The notes under the pieces: generated by a model
What the model was told of the DNA's origin: nothing
Seen by the model: only the letters and a program-made list of their open reading frames with translations
The model's database searches: none
Program-made: the position numbers and the translations under genes
Shown here: positions 44,194 through 53,695 of the stretch, in pieces
Numbering within the stretch: the stretch's first letter is position 1
How the letters are laid out: each line of letters opens with the position of its first letter
Source: Enterobacter sp. JBIWA008
GTDB taxonomy: Bacteria; Pseudomonadota; Gammaproteobacteria; Enterobacterales; Enterobacteriaceae
DNA: 64,000 nt
NCBI RefSeq assembly: GCF_019968765.1
Contig: NZ_CP074149.1
Location: 2,046,001-2,110,000 of the forward strand
Direction of reading: 5' to 3'

Positions 44194-45375
44194 TTAACGC
44201 TCGACGGTCATAGCAATGCCTTGCCCGCCGCCCACGCACAGGGTGACGAGCCCTTTTTTAACGTCACGGCGCTGCATTTCGTACAGCAGCGTCACGAGGA
44301 TGCGGCAGCCGGAGGCGCCAATCGGATGACCCAGGGCGATAGCGCCGCCGTTAACGTTCACCCTGCGCTCATCCCAGCCGAGCTGCTTGCCCACCGCCAG
44401 CGCCTGGGCGGCAAAGGCTTCATTGGCTTCAATGAGGTCCACCTCATCAAGCGTCCAGCCCGCCCGCGCCAGCGCCGTCCGGCAGGCGCTGACCGGACCG
44501 ATGCCCATTACCGACGGATCAACGCCCGTCACGGCGTAGCTCACGATGCGACCGAGGATCGGCAAACCGCTCTCCCGCGCCTTTTCGCCGCTCATCAGCA
44601 GCACCGCGGCGGCACCGTCGTTGAGCGTCGACGCATTTCCGGCCGTGATCGTGCCTTCCGCCTGCAAAAAGGCGGGGCGCAGCTGCGCAAGCTGCTCAGC
44701 GCTAGTGCCTGGCCGGGGCTGTTCGTCGCGGCTGACGACAAGCGACGGTTTTTTACCCTGCTTCACCGTCACCGGCGCTATCTCGGCGTCAAAGCGACCC
44801 GCTTCGATGGCGGAGGCCGCTTTGTGCTGCGACCGGGCTGCAAAGGCGTCCTGCTGCTCGCGGGTAATGTCATTCTCACGGGCGACGTTTTCAGCGGTGA
44901 TCCCCATGTGGTAATCGTTGAACGCATCCCACAGACCGTCGGTAATCATGCTGTCCTGAAGGCCCGTATGGCCAAAACGCAGCCCTGAACGCGCGCCGTC
45001 CAGCAGGTAGGGGGCGTTGCTCATGCTCTCCTGACCGCCAGCGATAATCACGTCCGCGTCGCCGCAGCGGATCGCCTGCGCGGCGAGCTGCACCGCTTTT
45101 AAGCCCGCGCCGCACACCAGGTTGACCGTTGCCGCCGGCGTGCTGACGGGTAATCCGGCGGTGATGGCCGTCTGACGCGCAGGGTTTTGCCCGCATCCCG
45201 CCGTCAGCACCTGTCCGAAAATCAGTTCATCTACCTGTTCTTCGCTAAGATCGCCGTTCTCCAGCAGGTGCCGCACCGCGACGGCCCCCAGCTCAACCGC
45301 TGAAAGGGACGATATCGATCCGCGAAAACTGCCAATGGGGGTTCGCGTTGCCCCGACAATCATGACTTCTTTCAT
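44194..45375 (-). CDS. atoB: Acetyl-CoA C-acetyltransferase (thiolase)
   Basis: A 393-residue biosynthetic-type thiolase. In this operon it would split acetoacetyl-CoA with CoA into two acetyl-CoA. The acyl-accepting cysteine is C88 in [13 protein letters not shown]. The His in [18 protein letters not shown] (about 345-362) and the second Cys in [14 protein letters not shown] (near 380) complete the active site, with NEAFAAQ near 315. The symbol atoB is by function; the surroundings differ from the E. coli ato locus. It starts 9 bases after the CoA-transferase B subunit. Confidence 0.88.
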   Translation of the reverse strand: MKEVMIVGATRTPIGSFRGSISSLSAVELGAVAVRHLLENGDLSEEQVDELIFGQVLTAGCGQNPARQTAITAGLPVSTPAATVNLVCGAGLKAVQLAAQAIRCGDADVIIAGGQESMSNAPYLLDGARSGLRFGHTGLQDSMITDGLWDAFNDYHMGITAENVARENDITREQQDAFAARSQHKAASAIEAGRFDAEIAPVTVKQGKKPSLVVSRDEQPRPGTSAEQLAQLRPAFLQAEGTITAGNASTLNDGAAAVLLMSGEKARESGLPILGRIVSYAVTGVDPSVMGIGPVSACRTALARAGWTLDEVDLIEANEAFAAQALAVGKQLGWDERRVNVNGGAIALGHPIGASGCRILVTLLYEMQRRDVKKGLVTLCVGGGQGIAMTVER

Positions 45376-45384
45376 CGTGAGTCC

Positions 45385-46047
45385 TCAGTTGAAGCGCATC
45401 TCGCGAACGTCGTCCGCCACAATCATTTTTCCGGCCGTCTTAGCCACAATTTCGTCGATACTGACGCCGGGGGCGTATTCCCGCAGGATGAACGTGCCGT
45501 TCTCGATCTCGAGCAACGCGAGGTCGGTTAAGACCCGACGGATACAGCCCGCGCCGGTGAGCGGCAGCGTGCAGCGCGGCAGCAGCTTTGACTCACCGCT
45601 TTTTGACGCGTGGGTCATCACCACCATGATGTTCTGCGCCCCGGCCACGAGATCCATCGCGCCGCCCATGCCCTTCACCATCTTTCCGGGGATCATCCAC
45701 GAGGCGATATTGCCCTCGACGTCTACTTCAAACGCGCCCAGCACGGTCAGGTCGACATGACCGCCGCGGATCATGGCAAACGACTGGGCCGAGTCGAAAA
45801 TGGCCGCACCTGTCCGGGCGGTCACGGTCTGTTTACCGGCATTGATCATGTCTGCGTCAAGGCTCTGCTCGTCAGGAAAAGCCCCCATCCCCAGCAGCCC
45901 GTTTTCCGACTGAAGCATCACGTCCATCCCGTCCGGAATGTAGTTCGCCACCAGGGTAGGGATACCAATCCCCAGGTTGACGTAATACCCGTCGCGCAGC
46001 TCGCGGGCGACGCGCATGGCCAATTGTTCACGGGTTAGCATCGTCAC
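45385..46047 (-). CDS. atoA: 3-oxoacid CoA-transferase subunit B
   Basis: A 220-residue family I CoA-transferase beta subunit. With the alpha subunit it activates acetoacetate by moving CoA from succinyl-CoA or acetyl-CoA. The catalytic glutamate is in the SENGLLGMG motif (around residue 47). The [15 protein letters not shown] and [22 protein letters not shown] segments are characteristic. The start overlaps the subunit A stop (ATGA). Whether the donor is acetyl-CoA (AtoDA type) or succinyl-CoA (ScoAB type) cannot be decided from sequence here. Confidence 0.88.
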   Translation of the reverse strand: MTMLTREQLAMRVARELRDGYYVNLGIGIPTLVANYIPDGMDVMLQSENGLLGMGAFPDEQSLDADMINAGKQTVTARTGAAIFDSAQSFAMIRGGHVDLTVLGAFEVDVEGNIASWMIPGKMVKGMGGAMDLVAGAQNIMVVMTHASKSGESKLLPRCTLPLTGAGCIRRVLTDLALLEIENGTFILREYAPGVSIDEIVAKTAGKMIVADDVREMRFN

Positions 46048-46751
46048 GCTCCTTCCGCGCGCAGGGTGCGCTGCTCAATGCGTTTTTCAAACTGGCCGAC
46101 AATCAGCCTGTCGACGTAAATTCCCGGGGTATGAATGGCCGACGGGGGCAGCTCCCCCGGTGGAACAATCTCTTCCACCTCCACAACCGTTATCCGGCCC
46201 GCCGTTGCCATCAGCGGATTAAAATTTTGCGCGGTATGTCGGTAGACAACGTTGCCGTACCAGTCCGCTTTCCAGCCCTTAATGAGCGCGAAATCACCGG
46301 TAATGGCCTCTTCAAGGATGTAGTGCTTCCCCGAAAACTGGCGCACGTCTTTGCCGGCAGCCACGGGCGTGCCGTAGCCGGTGGCCGTGTAAAATGCCGG
46401 AATGCCCGCGCCGCCCGCGCGCACCTTTTCCGCCAGCGTGCCCTGAGGCGTGAGTTCAATCTCCAGTTCGCCGCTCAGCACCTGCCGCTCGAACAGCGCG
46501 TTCTCGCCGACGTAAGAGGCCACCACTTTGCGAACCTGCCGCGTTTCGAGCAGTAGCCCGAGACCGAAACCGTCAACGCCGCAGTTGTTTGATACCACCG
46601 TCAGGTCTTTCACCTGACGGCGTCTGACCTCTGCAATCAGGTTCTCCGGAATACCGCACAGGCCGAAGCCGCCCGCCAGCAAGGTCATTCCGTCCGTCAG
46701 CCCATCCAGCGCCTGCGCATAGCTGCCGACGCGCTTATCCAGTCCCGCCAT
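46044..46751 (-). CDS. atoD: 3-oxoacid CoA-transferase subunit A
   Basis: A 235-residue family I CoA-transferase alpha subunit. The glycine-rich CoA-binding motif [13 protein letters not shown] is at about residues 27-39, and [16 protein letters not shown] follows near 52-67. The start at 46751 ([11 protein letters not shown]) is chosen because GGGAGG lies 7 bases before it; an upstream in-frame ATG two codons earlier sits too close to that site, and a longer reading adds residues unlike the family. It is the first gene of the operon, transcribed away from the LysR gene. Confidence 0.87.
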   Translation of the reverse strand: MAGLDKRVGSYAQALDGLTDGMTLLAGGFGLCGIPENLIAEVRRRQVKDLTVVSNNCGVDGFGLGLLLETRQVRKVVASYVGENALFERQVLSGELEIELTPQGTLAEKVRAGGAGIPAFYTATGYGTPVAAGKDVRQFSGKHYILEEAITGDFALIKGWKADWYGNVVYRHTAQNFNPLMATAGRITVVEVEEIVPPGELPPSAIHTPGIYVDRLIVGQFEKRIEQRTLRAEGA

Positions 46752-46853
46752 AGTCATCCCTCCCGTTATCCGTGCCGGTATCATTAGGGGCGGCGACTTA
46801 TTTGTTAATTTTGAATTTGTGACTCACTCATTTGGTTTTTTTATTAATTTCCT

Positions 46854-46881
46854 GTTAACTAAATTTTTTCAATTAGTTAAC
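46854..46881. promoter_or_regulatory. Palindromic operator candidate between atoD and the LysR gene
   Basis: GTTAACTAA and TTAGTTAAC are perfect 9-base inverted arms separated by ATTTTTTCAA. The element lies 10 bases before the LysR-family start codon, in a very AT-rich divergent promoter region. LysR regulators usually bind such interrupted dyads, although the canonical T-N11-A spacing is only partly satisfied. It is probably the autoregulatory and activation site. Confidence 0.65.
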
Positions 46882-46891
46882 GAGATGAAAA

Positions 46892-47815
46892 ATGAGAATG
46901 AGTGTCAAACAGTTACGCGCGTTTTTAGCGGTAGCTCACACTCTCAATTTCGCGCACGCCAGCGAACGGCTGAATCTTTCCCAGCCGGCCCTGAGCCTGA
47001 CGATTAAAGCGCTGGAGGACGCGCTCGGCGGACCGCTGCTGCAGCGCAGCACGCGCAAGGTGGCTCTGACGCAGGAGGGCGAGACGTTTTTGCCGATGGC
47101 GCGCCAGCTGCTTGCCGACTGGGATAACGTCGAAGAGGCGATGCACCAGTGCTTTACCCTGCAGCGCGGTAAAATCTCGGTCGCGGCCATGCCGTCGTTT
47201 GCCGCGAATGTCCTGCCCGAGGTGCTAAAAGCGTTTCGCGATCGTCATGCCGGAATCAACGTCACCGTGCATGATGTTATTAACGAGCAGGTGATCGAGA
47301 TGGTGCGGGAAGGGCGGGTTGAGATGGGCATCGCCTTTGAACCCGCGCCGACGCACAACCTGCTGTTTACCCCGCTGGGGCTCGACAGGTTTGTTGCCAT
47401 AGTGCCGAAAGATTCCTCGCTGGCGGGCAAGAAGCGCCTGACATGGGAGGAACTGCTGACGCTGGATTTCATCACCCTGCAGCGCCCTTCGGCGGTACGT
47501 CTGATGATGGAGGAGGAGCTGGCGCGAAGCGGCAGGAAGCTGGACGTGGCGCTGGAGAGTCATCAGCTGGTGACGGTCGGGCGAATGGTTGCGAGCGGGC
47601 TGGGCGGGAGTGCCGTCCCGGCGCTCTGCGAGGCGCAGATGACGGCGCTGGGCGCGGTCTGTATTCCGCTTGATAACCCGCCGATAGAAAAGTGTATTGG
47701 AGCGATCCATCCAGGACACACGCAGCTCTCTAAAGCGGCGCATGCCCTGCTAGAAACCCTGAAAGATTTTTACCAGCCCAATCAGGGGGCGAGAAAAACC
47801 TGCGGCGCGGCGTGA
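46892..47815 (+). CDS. LysR-family regulator, probable controller of the hydroxybutyrate operon
   Basis: A 307-residue LysR-type protein. The winged helix-turn-helix is at residues about 4-63 (VKQLRAFLAVAHTLNFAHASERLNLSQPALSLTIKALEDALG), followed by a linker helix and the two-lobed effector domain from about 95 (GKISVAAMPSFAANVLPEVL). It is divergently transcribed from the CoA-transferase operon, the usual arrangement for a LysR activator and its target; the inducer is unknown. Either ATG (46892 or 46898) could be the start. The 3' end overlaps the convergent hmuV by 34 bases. Confidence 0.85.
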   Translation: MRMSVKQLRAFLAVAHTLNFAHASERLNLSQPALSLTIKALEDALGGPLLQRSTRKVALTQEGETFLPMARQLLADWDNVEEAMHQCFTLQRGKISVAAMPSFAANVLPEVLKAFRDRHAGINVTVHDVINEQVIEMVREGRVEMGIAFEPAPTHNLLFTPLGLDRFVAIVPKDSSLAGKKRLTWEELLTLDFITLQRPSAVRLMMEEELARSGRKLDVALESHQLVTVGRMVASGLGGSAVPALCEAQMTALGAVCIPLDNPPIEKCIGAIHPGHTQLSKAAHALLETLKDFYQPNQGARKTCGAA

Positions 47816-48561
47816 GCCGGATGCCTGCCGACGATAACCTGCGCGCCGTACCAGCGCGCCAGCGCATCGGCCTGTAAAACGGTTTCCGGTTCTCCCTGGG
47901 ACACGATTCTGCCGCCATGCAGAAGCAGGATGCGGTCCGCCCACAGCGCCGCCAGATTAAGGTCGTGCAGCACCGCGCAAACGTGCAGATGTTCCCGACG
48001 GGTCAGGGAGTTCAGCAGGCGCAGCAGATGCTGCTGGTGATAGAGATCCAGCGCAGACGTGGGTTCATCAAGGAACAGCCAGCCGCGCGGCGCGCCGTCG
48101 CACCAGAGCTGAGCCAGCGCGCGGGCGAGCTGGATGCGCTGCTGCTCGCCGCCGGAGAGCGCGGCAAACTGCCTGCCCGCCAGCGGTAAACAGCCGGTGA
48201 CGGCCATGACCTCCTCAATAACCGACGCTTCAGGCGTGCGGGTCCAGGGCGCACGCCCCATACCGACGACCGCCTCAACCGGCCAGTCAAATCCGAGCTG
48301 CGTGTTCTGGCGCATTACCGCCCGGTAGCGGGAGAGCCTGTCCGGCTGCCAGGCCCCAAGCGGTGTGCCCGCCAGGCTGCACCGTCCGCCCTCAGGTTTA
48401 AGGTAACCGGTCAGGAGCCGCAACAGCGTTGATTTCCCGGCTCCGTTGGGGCCAATCAGTGCCACCAGCTCGCCCTGAGATAAGGTCAGCGACACGTCGT
48501 TAATCAGCGTGCGCTGCCCGGCGCGGAAAACAAGGTTTTCTGCGCAATAGCGTTCAGCCAT
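47782..48561 (-). CDS. hmuV: Hemin ABC transporter ATPase HmuV
   Basis: A 259-residue ABC ATPase that energises haem import through HmuU. Walker A is GPNGAGKS at residues 37-44, the signature LSGGEQQR around 140-147 and Walker B WLFLDEPTSALD around 160-171, with the switch His in VLHDLNLAALW. The start at 48561 follows GGAGGTGCGC and overlaps the hmuU stop; a GTG two codons earlier is the alternative. It is the last gene of hemP-hmuRSTUV, and its 3' end runs into the convergent LysR gene. Confidence 0.93.
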   Translation of the reverse strand: MAERYCAENLVFRAGQRTLINDVSLTLSQGELVALIGPNGAGKSTLLRLLTGYLKPEGGRCSLAGTPLGAWQPDRLSRYRAVMRQNTQLGFDWPVEAVVGMGRAPWTRTPEASVIEEVMAVTGCLPLAGRQFAALSGGEQQRIQLARALAQLWCDGAPRGWLFLDEPTSALDLYHQQHLLRLLNSLTRREHLHVCAVLHDLNLAALWADRILLLHGGRIVSQGEPETVLQADALARWYGAQVIVGRHPAHAAPQVFLAP

Positions 48562-49546
48562 GCGCACCTCCGCGATGAAAGATAAGCCACAGAAACCAGG
48601 GAGCGCCGAGAAGGCTGGTCAATAAGCCGACCGGCATTTCCGCCGGGGCGACCAGGCTGCGCGCCAGCGTATCGGCAACCAGCAGGAGCAGCGCGCCGGC
48701 CAGCACCGAGCCGGGGATCGCGACCCGATGGTCGGCTCCCAGCCACATGCGCATCAGGTGCGGCACCACCAGGCCGACAAAACCGATCACGCCGCTGACC
48801 GCAACGGCGGCAGCTACCAGCAGGGCACTGCACAACAGCAGGATCCGCTGAACGACGGCAACCTCCACGCCGAGGTAATGCGCCTCTTCGTCGCCCAGCT
48901 GCAGCAGGTTGAGGGCGCCAGCCAGACGCCAGATAACCAGCGCGGCGGGGACCATCAGCGACGTGACGGCCACCAGCGTTGACCACTGCGCCTGGCCGAG
49001 GCTGCCCATTCCCCAGAGCGAAAGCTGACGAAGCTGGGCATCATTGCTGAGCCATGACAGCACCCCGACTGCCGCGCCGCACAGGGCGTTAATGGCAATT
49101 CCTACCAGCAGCAGGCGCGACAGGGAAGCGTCACGCTGGCGGCTAAGCAGGAAAATCACGAAGGTGGCGGCCAGCGCGCCGAGAAACGCCGCCAGCATCG
49201 GGGCGTACAGCATCATTAGTGCAGGCAGCGAGAGCGGAAGCACCACCCACAGCGCAACGGCAAGTGCCGCGCCGCTGCTGATGCCGAGCAGTCCCGGGTC
49301 CGCCAGCGGATTTCGAAATAGCCCCTGCATCACGCAGCCCGCCAGCGCCAGTGAACCGCCGATCGCCAGCGCCAGCAGCACGCGAGGCAGGCGGATCGTC
49401 AGCCAGATTTGGCGCAGCGCCTCGTCGGTGCCGTTCCACAGCAGGCTGATCGGCAGATGTAATGCCCCAACCCCGGTCGCTGCGAGCGTCATGATGGTCA
49501 GGATCGCGGTCAGCATCCATAACGATAAGGCTATCCGCCGGGACAT
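48554..49546 (-). CDS. hmuU: Hemin ABC transporter permease HmuU
   Basis: A 330-residue inner-membrane permease of the FecCD/BtuC family with about ten helices. Family motifs are RLPRVLLALAIGGSLALAGCVMQGLFRNPLADPGLLG (around 53-90) and GVIGFVGLVVPHLMRM (around 260-275). It passes haem from HmuT into the cytoplasm. It shares one base with the hmuT stop and overlaps hmuV, so the three are coupled. Confidence 0.94.
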   Translation of the reverse strand: MSRRIALSLWMLTAILTIMTLAATGVGALHLPISLLWNGTDEALRQIWLTIRLPRVLLALAIGGSLALAGCVMQGLFRNPLADPGLLGISSGAALAVALWVVLPLSLPALMMLYAPMLAAFLGALAATFVIFLLSRQRDASLSRLLLVGIAINALCGAAVGVLSWLSNDAQLRQLSLWGMGSLGQAQWSTLVAVTSLMVPAALVIWRLAGALNLLQLGDEEAHYLGVEVAVVQRILLLCSALLVAAAVAVSGVIGFVGLVVPHLMRMWLGADHRVAIPGSVLAGALLLLVADTLARSLVAPAEMPVGLLTSLLGAPWFLWLIFHRGGAHG

Positions 49547-50367
49547 CAGGGCAGCAGCTCCGCTTTGGCACGCAGCTGCTGGATGGCTTCCGGCGTTCGC
49601 ACGCTGAAGCCCAGCAGCGCCATATCGTCAATCGCCAGCACCTGCTTGTTCCGTCCCGCCGGGGTTTGCGCCAGGCCGGGCAGCGTCCACAGATTTGCTT
49701 CACCGCCCAGTGCGTTGAGACCGTCCTGAGAAATCACCACCAGATCGGGTCGGCTGGCGATCGTGCCTTCCTGAGACAGCGGCTGATAGCGGGTAAACCC
49801 CTGCATCGCGTTCTGCAGCCCCGCCGCACGAATGGCAGCATCCGCGCCGGTCTGTTGTCCGGCGGCCATGGCGGTCATCCCGCCGTGGTTGAGAATAAAC
49901 AGCACCCGCTTATTGAGCGGCGACGCGGGAAGCGCCGACAGCGCCTGACGCAGCGTGTTGCGCAGGACCTCCCCCTCGGCCTCGCGGTGCGTCGCTTCAG
50001 CAACGATCCGCACCTTTTCGTCAATGACGTTCAGGTCGTTACTGGCGGGAACAGCGATTACCCTGACGTGGCTTTGCTCAACCTGCTTTAGCGCCAGAGA
50101 CGGCTGCGCCTGAGCGCTGGCCAGCACCAGCGTGGGGCGCATGGATAAGATCCCTTCCGCATTGAGCTGGCGCAGATAGCCCACGTCAGGCAGCGAATTC
50201 GCTGCCTGCGGCCACTGGCTGGTGCTGTCGCGCGCCACCAGCGAAGACGCCGCGCCGAGGGCGTAGACAATCTCGGTGACGTCGCCGCCGAGGGTAACGA
50301 TTTTCTCCTGCGTTGCAGCAAGCGCCAGCAGGGGCAGGGCGCTGAGCAGGGCAAGCCACCGTTTCAT
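49546..50367 (-). CDS. hmuT: Periplasmic hemin-binding protein HmuT
   Basis: A 273-residue class-III periplasmic binding protein. The signal peptide covers about residues 1-17 (MKRWLALLSALPLLALA). The mature protein begins with the typical KIVTLGGDVTEIVYALGA, which marks haem/siderophore binding proteins, and has a YLRQLNAEGILSMRPTLVLAS hinge-side segment near 68-88. It carries haem from the outer-membrane receptor to HmuUV. The ATG overlaps the hmuS stop. Confidence 0.93.
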   Translation of the reverse strand: MKRWLALLSALPLLALAATQEKIVTLGGDVTEIVYALGAASSLVARDSTSQWPQAANSLPDVGYLRQLNAEGILSMRPTLVLASAQAQPSLALKQVEQSHVRVIAVPASNDLNVIDEKVRIVAEATHREAEGEVLRNTLRQALSALPASPLNKRVLFILNHGGMTAMAAGQQTGADAAIRAAGLQNAMQGFTRYQPLSQEGTIASRPDLVVISQDGLNALGGEANLWTLPGLAQTPAGRNKQVLAIDDMALLGFSVRTPEAIQQLRAKAELLP

Positions 50368-51392
50368 GCGGCCAGCCCTTTCGCCGTTAAGGCGTCAATC
50401 TGGCTGCGCCACTGGCTCTGCTCCGGCTCGCCTTCCGTACGCTGGCCGTACAGCTGGGCGATTTGCGTTCCATCGGCGGCAAACAGCTCCAGGCTGGTGA
50501 CATGCCCGTCAGCCGTCGGCTTGCGCGTGACCCACGTTTCCGCAATGGATCCTTCAAGCAGATGCAGGGTAAAGGTTGGGTTAAAGATGTTCAGCCAGCC
50601 TTTCATCGGCACCAGCTTTTCCACCGCGCCGGTGAAAATCTGCACGCAGCCGCGGTTGCCGACGAAGACCATGATTTCGTTACCGTCCCGGCGCGCCGTC
50701 TCCAGGAGCTGCGCCAGCGCGGTATTTTCTACCCGGCAGGCTAGATCGTCACCCACCAGGCGAAACGCCTGCTGGCGGCTGAGGTTATGGCGCTTGAGCA
50801 GGCTGAAGAACTGATGAACGTCGGTCATGGCGCGCCACTCGTTATCCACGAGAGCAGCATCCGCGCTTTCTGCGTGAGCCGGGGTATCGGCAGCCTTCAG
50901 TTCAAGCTGCGGGTTGTCAGCATAGATAAAGCGGGTCAGCACGTCGCCCCAGGCGGAAACGTCGGTGTTATCCGTGGCGTAGACCTTCAGCAGGGCATCG
51001 CCCTGGTGGTCGAAGAACTGAATGCTCTGCCGCTCGCCGCGGGCGGTGGCTTCACTGATATGAAACGCGCTCGCCCACTGGTTGAGGAACAGGCGCAGAT
51101 CCAGCGCGCGCGGGTTCAGCACCAGCCCGGCGTGGCCGTTCAGGTGCTGGTTGGTGAAGTCCCCTACCTGTTCGTGAACGGCGTATTCGTTGCGGCAGAT
51201 ACATTTGGTTTCGCCCACCGCCTCCAGCGCGCCCAGGATCTCGCGGATTTCACCGCGCAGTCGCCAGGCGTCGTGACCCACGCGGGCAAAGGTCAGCTCT
51301 GCTTCACTGATGTTCATTAACCCCGCGACGTCGCGCGCGTACTTACCCGGATTGGCTTCTTTTAGCTCAAGCCAGCGCGTGTAGTGATTCAT
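50364..51392 (-). CDS. hmuS: HmuS, hemin-degrading/haem-trafficking protein
   Basis: A 342-residue cytoplasmic protein of the HemS/HmuS/ChuS family, made of two tandem repeats of about 165 residues. The haem-liganding histidine is expected in the C-terminal repeat. Related proteins bind and in some cases break down haem once imported. The start at 51392 (MNHYTRWLELKEANPG) follows GGAAGAGACA; the longer reading overlaps hmuR's end and is less likely. It follows hmuR after 35 bases and overlaps hmuT by 4. Confidence 0.92.
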   Translation of the reverse strand: MNHYTRWLELKEANPGKYARDVAGLMNISEAELTFARVGHDAWRLRGEIREILGALEAVGETKCICRNEYAVHEQVGDFTNQHLNGHAGLVLNPRALDLRLFLNQWASAFHISEATARGERQSIQFFDHQGDALLKVYATDNTDVSAWGDVLTRFIYADNPQLELKAADTPAHAESADAALVDNEWRAMTDVHQFFSLLKRHNLSRQQAFRLVGDDLACRVENTALAQLLETARRDGNEIMVFVGNRGCVQIFTGAVEKLVPMKGWLNIFNPTFTLHLLEGSIAETWVTRKPTADGHVTSLELFAADGTQIAQLYGQRTEGEPEQSQWRSQIDALTAKGLAA

Positions 51393-51427
51393 TGTCTCTT
51401 CCTTCTGAATAGTTGCCCCGAAGGGAA

Positions 51428-53410
51428 TTACCACTGATAGCTTACGAAAATCTTGCCGTTACGACCGTCCTGCGGAATGCCCTGAGGTGACCAGTACGCT
51501 TTGTCAAAGGCGTTGCCCAGCACCAGCGTGGTGGTCACGCCTTTTAGCCTCTCCTGGCCTTTGTAGCTCACGTAGAAATCGTTGACCGCATAGCCCGGCT
51601 GCTTGCTGTAGCTGCTGCTGATATGCGTTGAGCGATCGACAAAAGTACCGATCCAGCCGACGGAGAACCCGCTTTGCGCCACCGGAACGTCCAGCTTGCT
51701 GGTGACGGTGTCCGGGTTAATGCTGGAGATGTACTCGCCCGTATCGGTGTCTTTCCCGCGCGTGCGGTTATAGGCCAGATCGAGGCTGAAGAGGTCGGCA
51801 GAGTATTTTGCCATCATGTCCCAACCCCAGATTTTGGCGTTCGGGACGTTGTACGACATGGTGGTGGCGGCGGCAAAATCGACGGTGGTGGAGATATAGT
51901 CTTTGGCTTTGGTATCGAAATAGCTGGCTTTAAACTCCAGCGCATCGTTGGCAAGCATCAGATCGTCAAAGCGCAGGCCAAAACCAAACTCCTGCGTTTC
52001 GTTGGTTTCCGGGCGCAGGTTCGGGTTTGGCACCCAGTAGTTGGTATAGAAGCGGCCAATGGAGAAGTGTTTGGCGTCGTTGTACATCTCGCCCATGGTC
52101 GGCGCGCGGAAGGCCTGCGCGTAAGAGCCAAACAGCATCAGCCAGTCGGTTGGGCTGACGGTTAACCCGGCGCGGGATGACCACTTATCCGCATCCACAT
52201 CGTTGTAGCCGTCGCTGCTGCCGCGGTAGTTGTCGTAGCGCGTGCCGCCCAGCAGGGTCACGGGCAGATCGCGCAGTGTTATCTCATCCTGTAGCCAGCC
52301 GGAGCTGAAGTCGATTTTCGCGTCCGGGAAGCCGGTGGTTGCCCCGCCAGGATCCTGCTCCTGACGGTAGTATTCCCCGCCGTAGGTCAGAAGGTGTGCT
52401 GCAAAGGTGTCGCTGAACAGGCGGGTGCGGTTTTCCAACTTGCCGCCTTTGGTGGTCTGCTTACGAAACTCACCGCTGCCGTCGATGTTCTGGGCATTAA
52501 TGCGCGCTTCGGACCAGTAGACCTTCGCGTCGGCGTCCAGCCAGTCGTACCCTTCCGGAGCAATGTGGTAGCCAACCTGCGCATCGCGCTGGATGGTGGA
52601 GCGGTCGGTCATCGGGTTACTGCTGTCCGCCCCGATAGTTTGCGGGTTTTTCGGCTCCTGAGCGGCGTTGTTGTAGTAGCGCAGGGAGCCGCTCAGGGTC
52701 TGGGCCGGGTCGAGTTTCCAGCTGCCTTTCGCCAGCATGTTGTTGATGGATTCGTCGTTAGGCGCGGTTGCTCCGTCGCTCTGGCGGATATCACCGCGAT
52801 CCCGGCTTGACCAGGAGACCAGACCGTCCAGCGTATCGGTGCGGCCGTAGGCACTGGCTCCCATCCCGAGGCTGTGATCGCCCGTCGCGCCCGTTCCAAA
52901 CACGCGGTAGCCGCTGTTTTTACCCGGTTCGAGCAGATTTTTGGCATCGACGGTGTCATAGGAAATCACGCCGCCCAGCGCGCCGCTGCCGTACAGCAGG
53001 GCCGACGGGCCGCGGACCACCTCGATACGTTTGATTAGTGCGGGATCGAGGAAGGTGCTGTTCAGGTGGCCGGTATCGGTTCCCTGGCGCACGCCGTCAA
53101 CCAGCACCAGCACGCCGCGACGGTCATAGCCGCGCAGATTTACGTCCTGTCCGTTGGTGCGCCCGGTGCCGTCCAGCGTCAGACCGGGGACGTTACGCAG
53201 CAGGTCGGCAGCAGAGCTGGCGGTTTGTTTCTCCGGCGCGCTGGCGTCAATCACGCTTACCATCATGGGCGCTTCAAAGGCGCTGCGGGCGTTGCCCGTG
53301 GCGGTGACGGTAATGTCGTCTGTGGCGGCGAACGCGACGCCTGGCAGGGTACTGGCAATCGTCAGCGCCAGAAGTGACGGACGTAAAGATGCGGAAGGCA
53401 GGTGTGGCAT
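51428..53410 (-). CDS. hmuR: HmuR, TonB-dependent hemin/haemoglobin receptor
   Basis: A 660-residue outer-membrane receptor. The signal peptide is residues 1-28 (ending GVAFA), followed by a TonB-box-like DDITVTATG, the plug domain (about 45-155) and the 22-strand barrel. The haem-receptor motifs FRAP (FRAPTMGEMY around 435) and NPNL (WVPNPNLRPET around 462) are both present with the conserved His between them (NDAKHFSIG). The last residue is W, a usual barrel end. It lies 77 bases after hemP, under the same Fur box. Confidence 0.95.
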   Translation of the reverse strand: MPHLPSASLRPSLLALTIASTLPGVAFAATDDITVTATGNARSAFEAPMMVSVIDASAPEKQTASSAADLLRNVPGLTLDGTGRTNGQDVNLRGYDRRGVLVLVDGVRQGTDTGHLNSTFLDPALIKRIEVVRGPSALLYGSGALGGVISYDTVDAKNLLEPGKNSGYRVFGTGATGDHSLGMGASAYGRTDTLDGLVSWSSRDRGDIRQSDGATAPNDESINNMLAKGSWKLDPAQTLSGSLRYYNNAAQEPKNPQTIGADSSNPMTDRSTIQRDAQVGYHIAPEGYDWLDADAKVYWSEARINAQNIDGSGEFRKQTTKGGKLENRTRLFSDTFAAHLLTYGGEYYRQEQDPGGATTGFPDAKIDFSSGWLQDEITLRDLPVTLLGGTRYDNYRGSSDGYNDVDADKWSSRAGLTVSPTDWLMLFGSYAQAFRAPTMGEMYNDAKHFSIGRFYTNYWVPNPNLRPETNETQEFGFGLRFDDLMLANDALEFKASYFDTKAKDYISTTVDFAAATTMSYNVPNAKIWGWDMMAKYSADLFSLDLAYNRTRGKDTDTGEYISSINPDTVTSKLDVPVAQSGFSVGWIGTFVDRSTHISSSYSKQPGYAVNDFYVSYKGQERLKGVTTTLVLGNAFDKAYWSPQGIPQDGRNGKIFVSYQW

Positions 53411-53487
53411 AGCAACTCTCCATAAGAAGTGAAAAGCGCTGGCTGCCTGGGGGTCACCTGGGTGGCTGGCGTATTTTTAGGTGTTGT

Positions 53488-53670
53488 TTATTTTGTGAGG
53501 ATCAGTTTTCCGGCATGGGTCTGACGCAGAAGATAGCGCTGGCCATCATGCTCGATAATGACCCGCCCCTCATCGCCGAGGAGGGTTTTGCTGTCAATCC
53601 GACGCTCGGCGGGGGCTAGTGCTGTGAGTGTTTTTGCTGGCGTTGCCGCGCTGTTATCCGTACGTGACAT
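53488..53670 (-). CDS. hemP: HemP, small hemin-uptake protein
   Basis: A 60-residue protein starting MSRTDNSAATPAK with the family core DSKTLLGDEGRVIIEHDGQRYLLRQTHAGKLILTK. HemP proteins accompany haem-receptor genes in many proteobacteria and have been reported to act as regulators needed for receptor expression in Burkholderia and Bradyrhizobium; the role in Enterobacteriaceae is unclear. The start at 53670 lies just after the Fur-controlled promoter; ten further in-frame codons upstream cover the promoter and are excluded. Confidence 0.88.
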   Translation of the reverse strand: MSRTDNSAATPAKTLTALAPAERRIDSKTLLGDEGRVIIEHDGQRYLLRQTHAGKLILTK

Positions 53671-53695
53671 AATGTTTATAAATAGCAATCTATGT

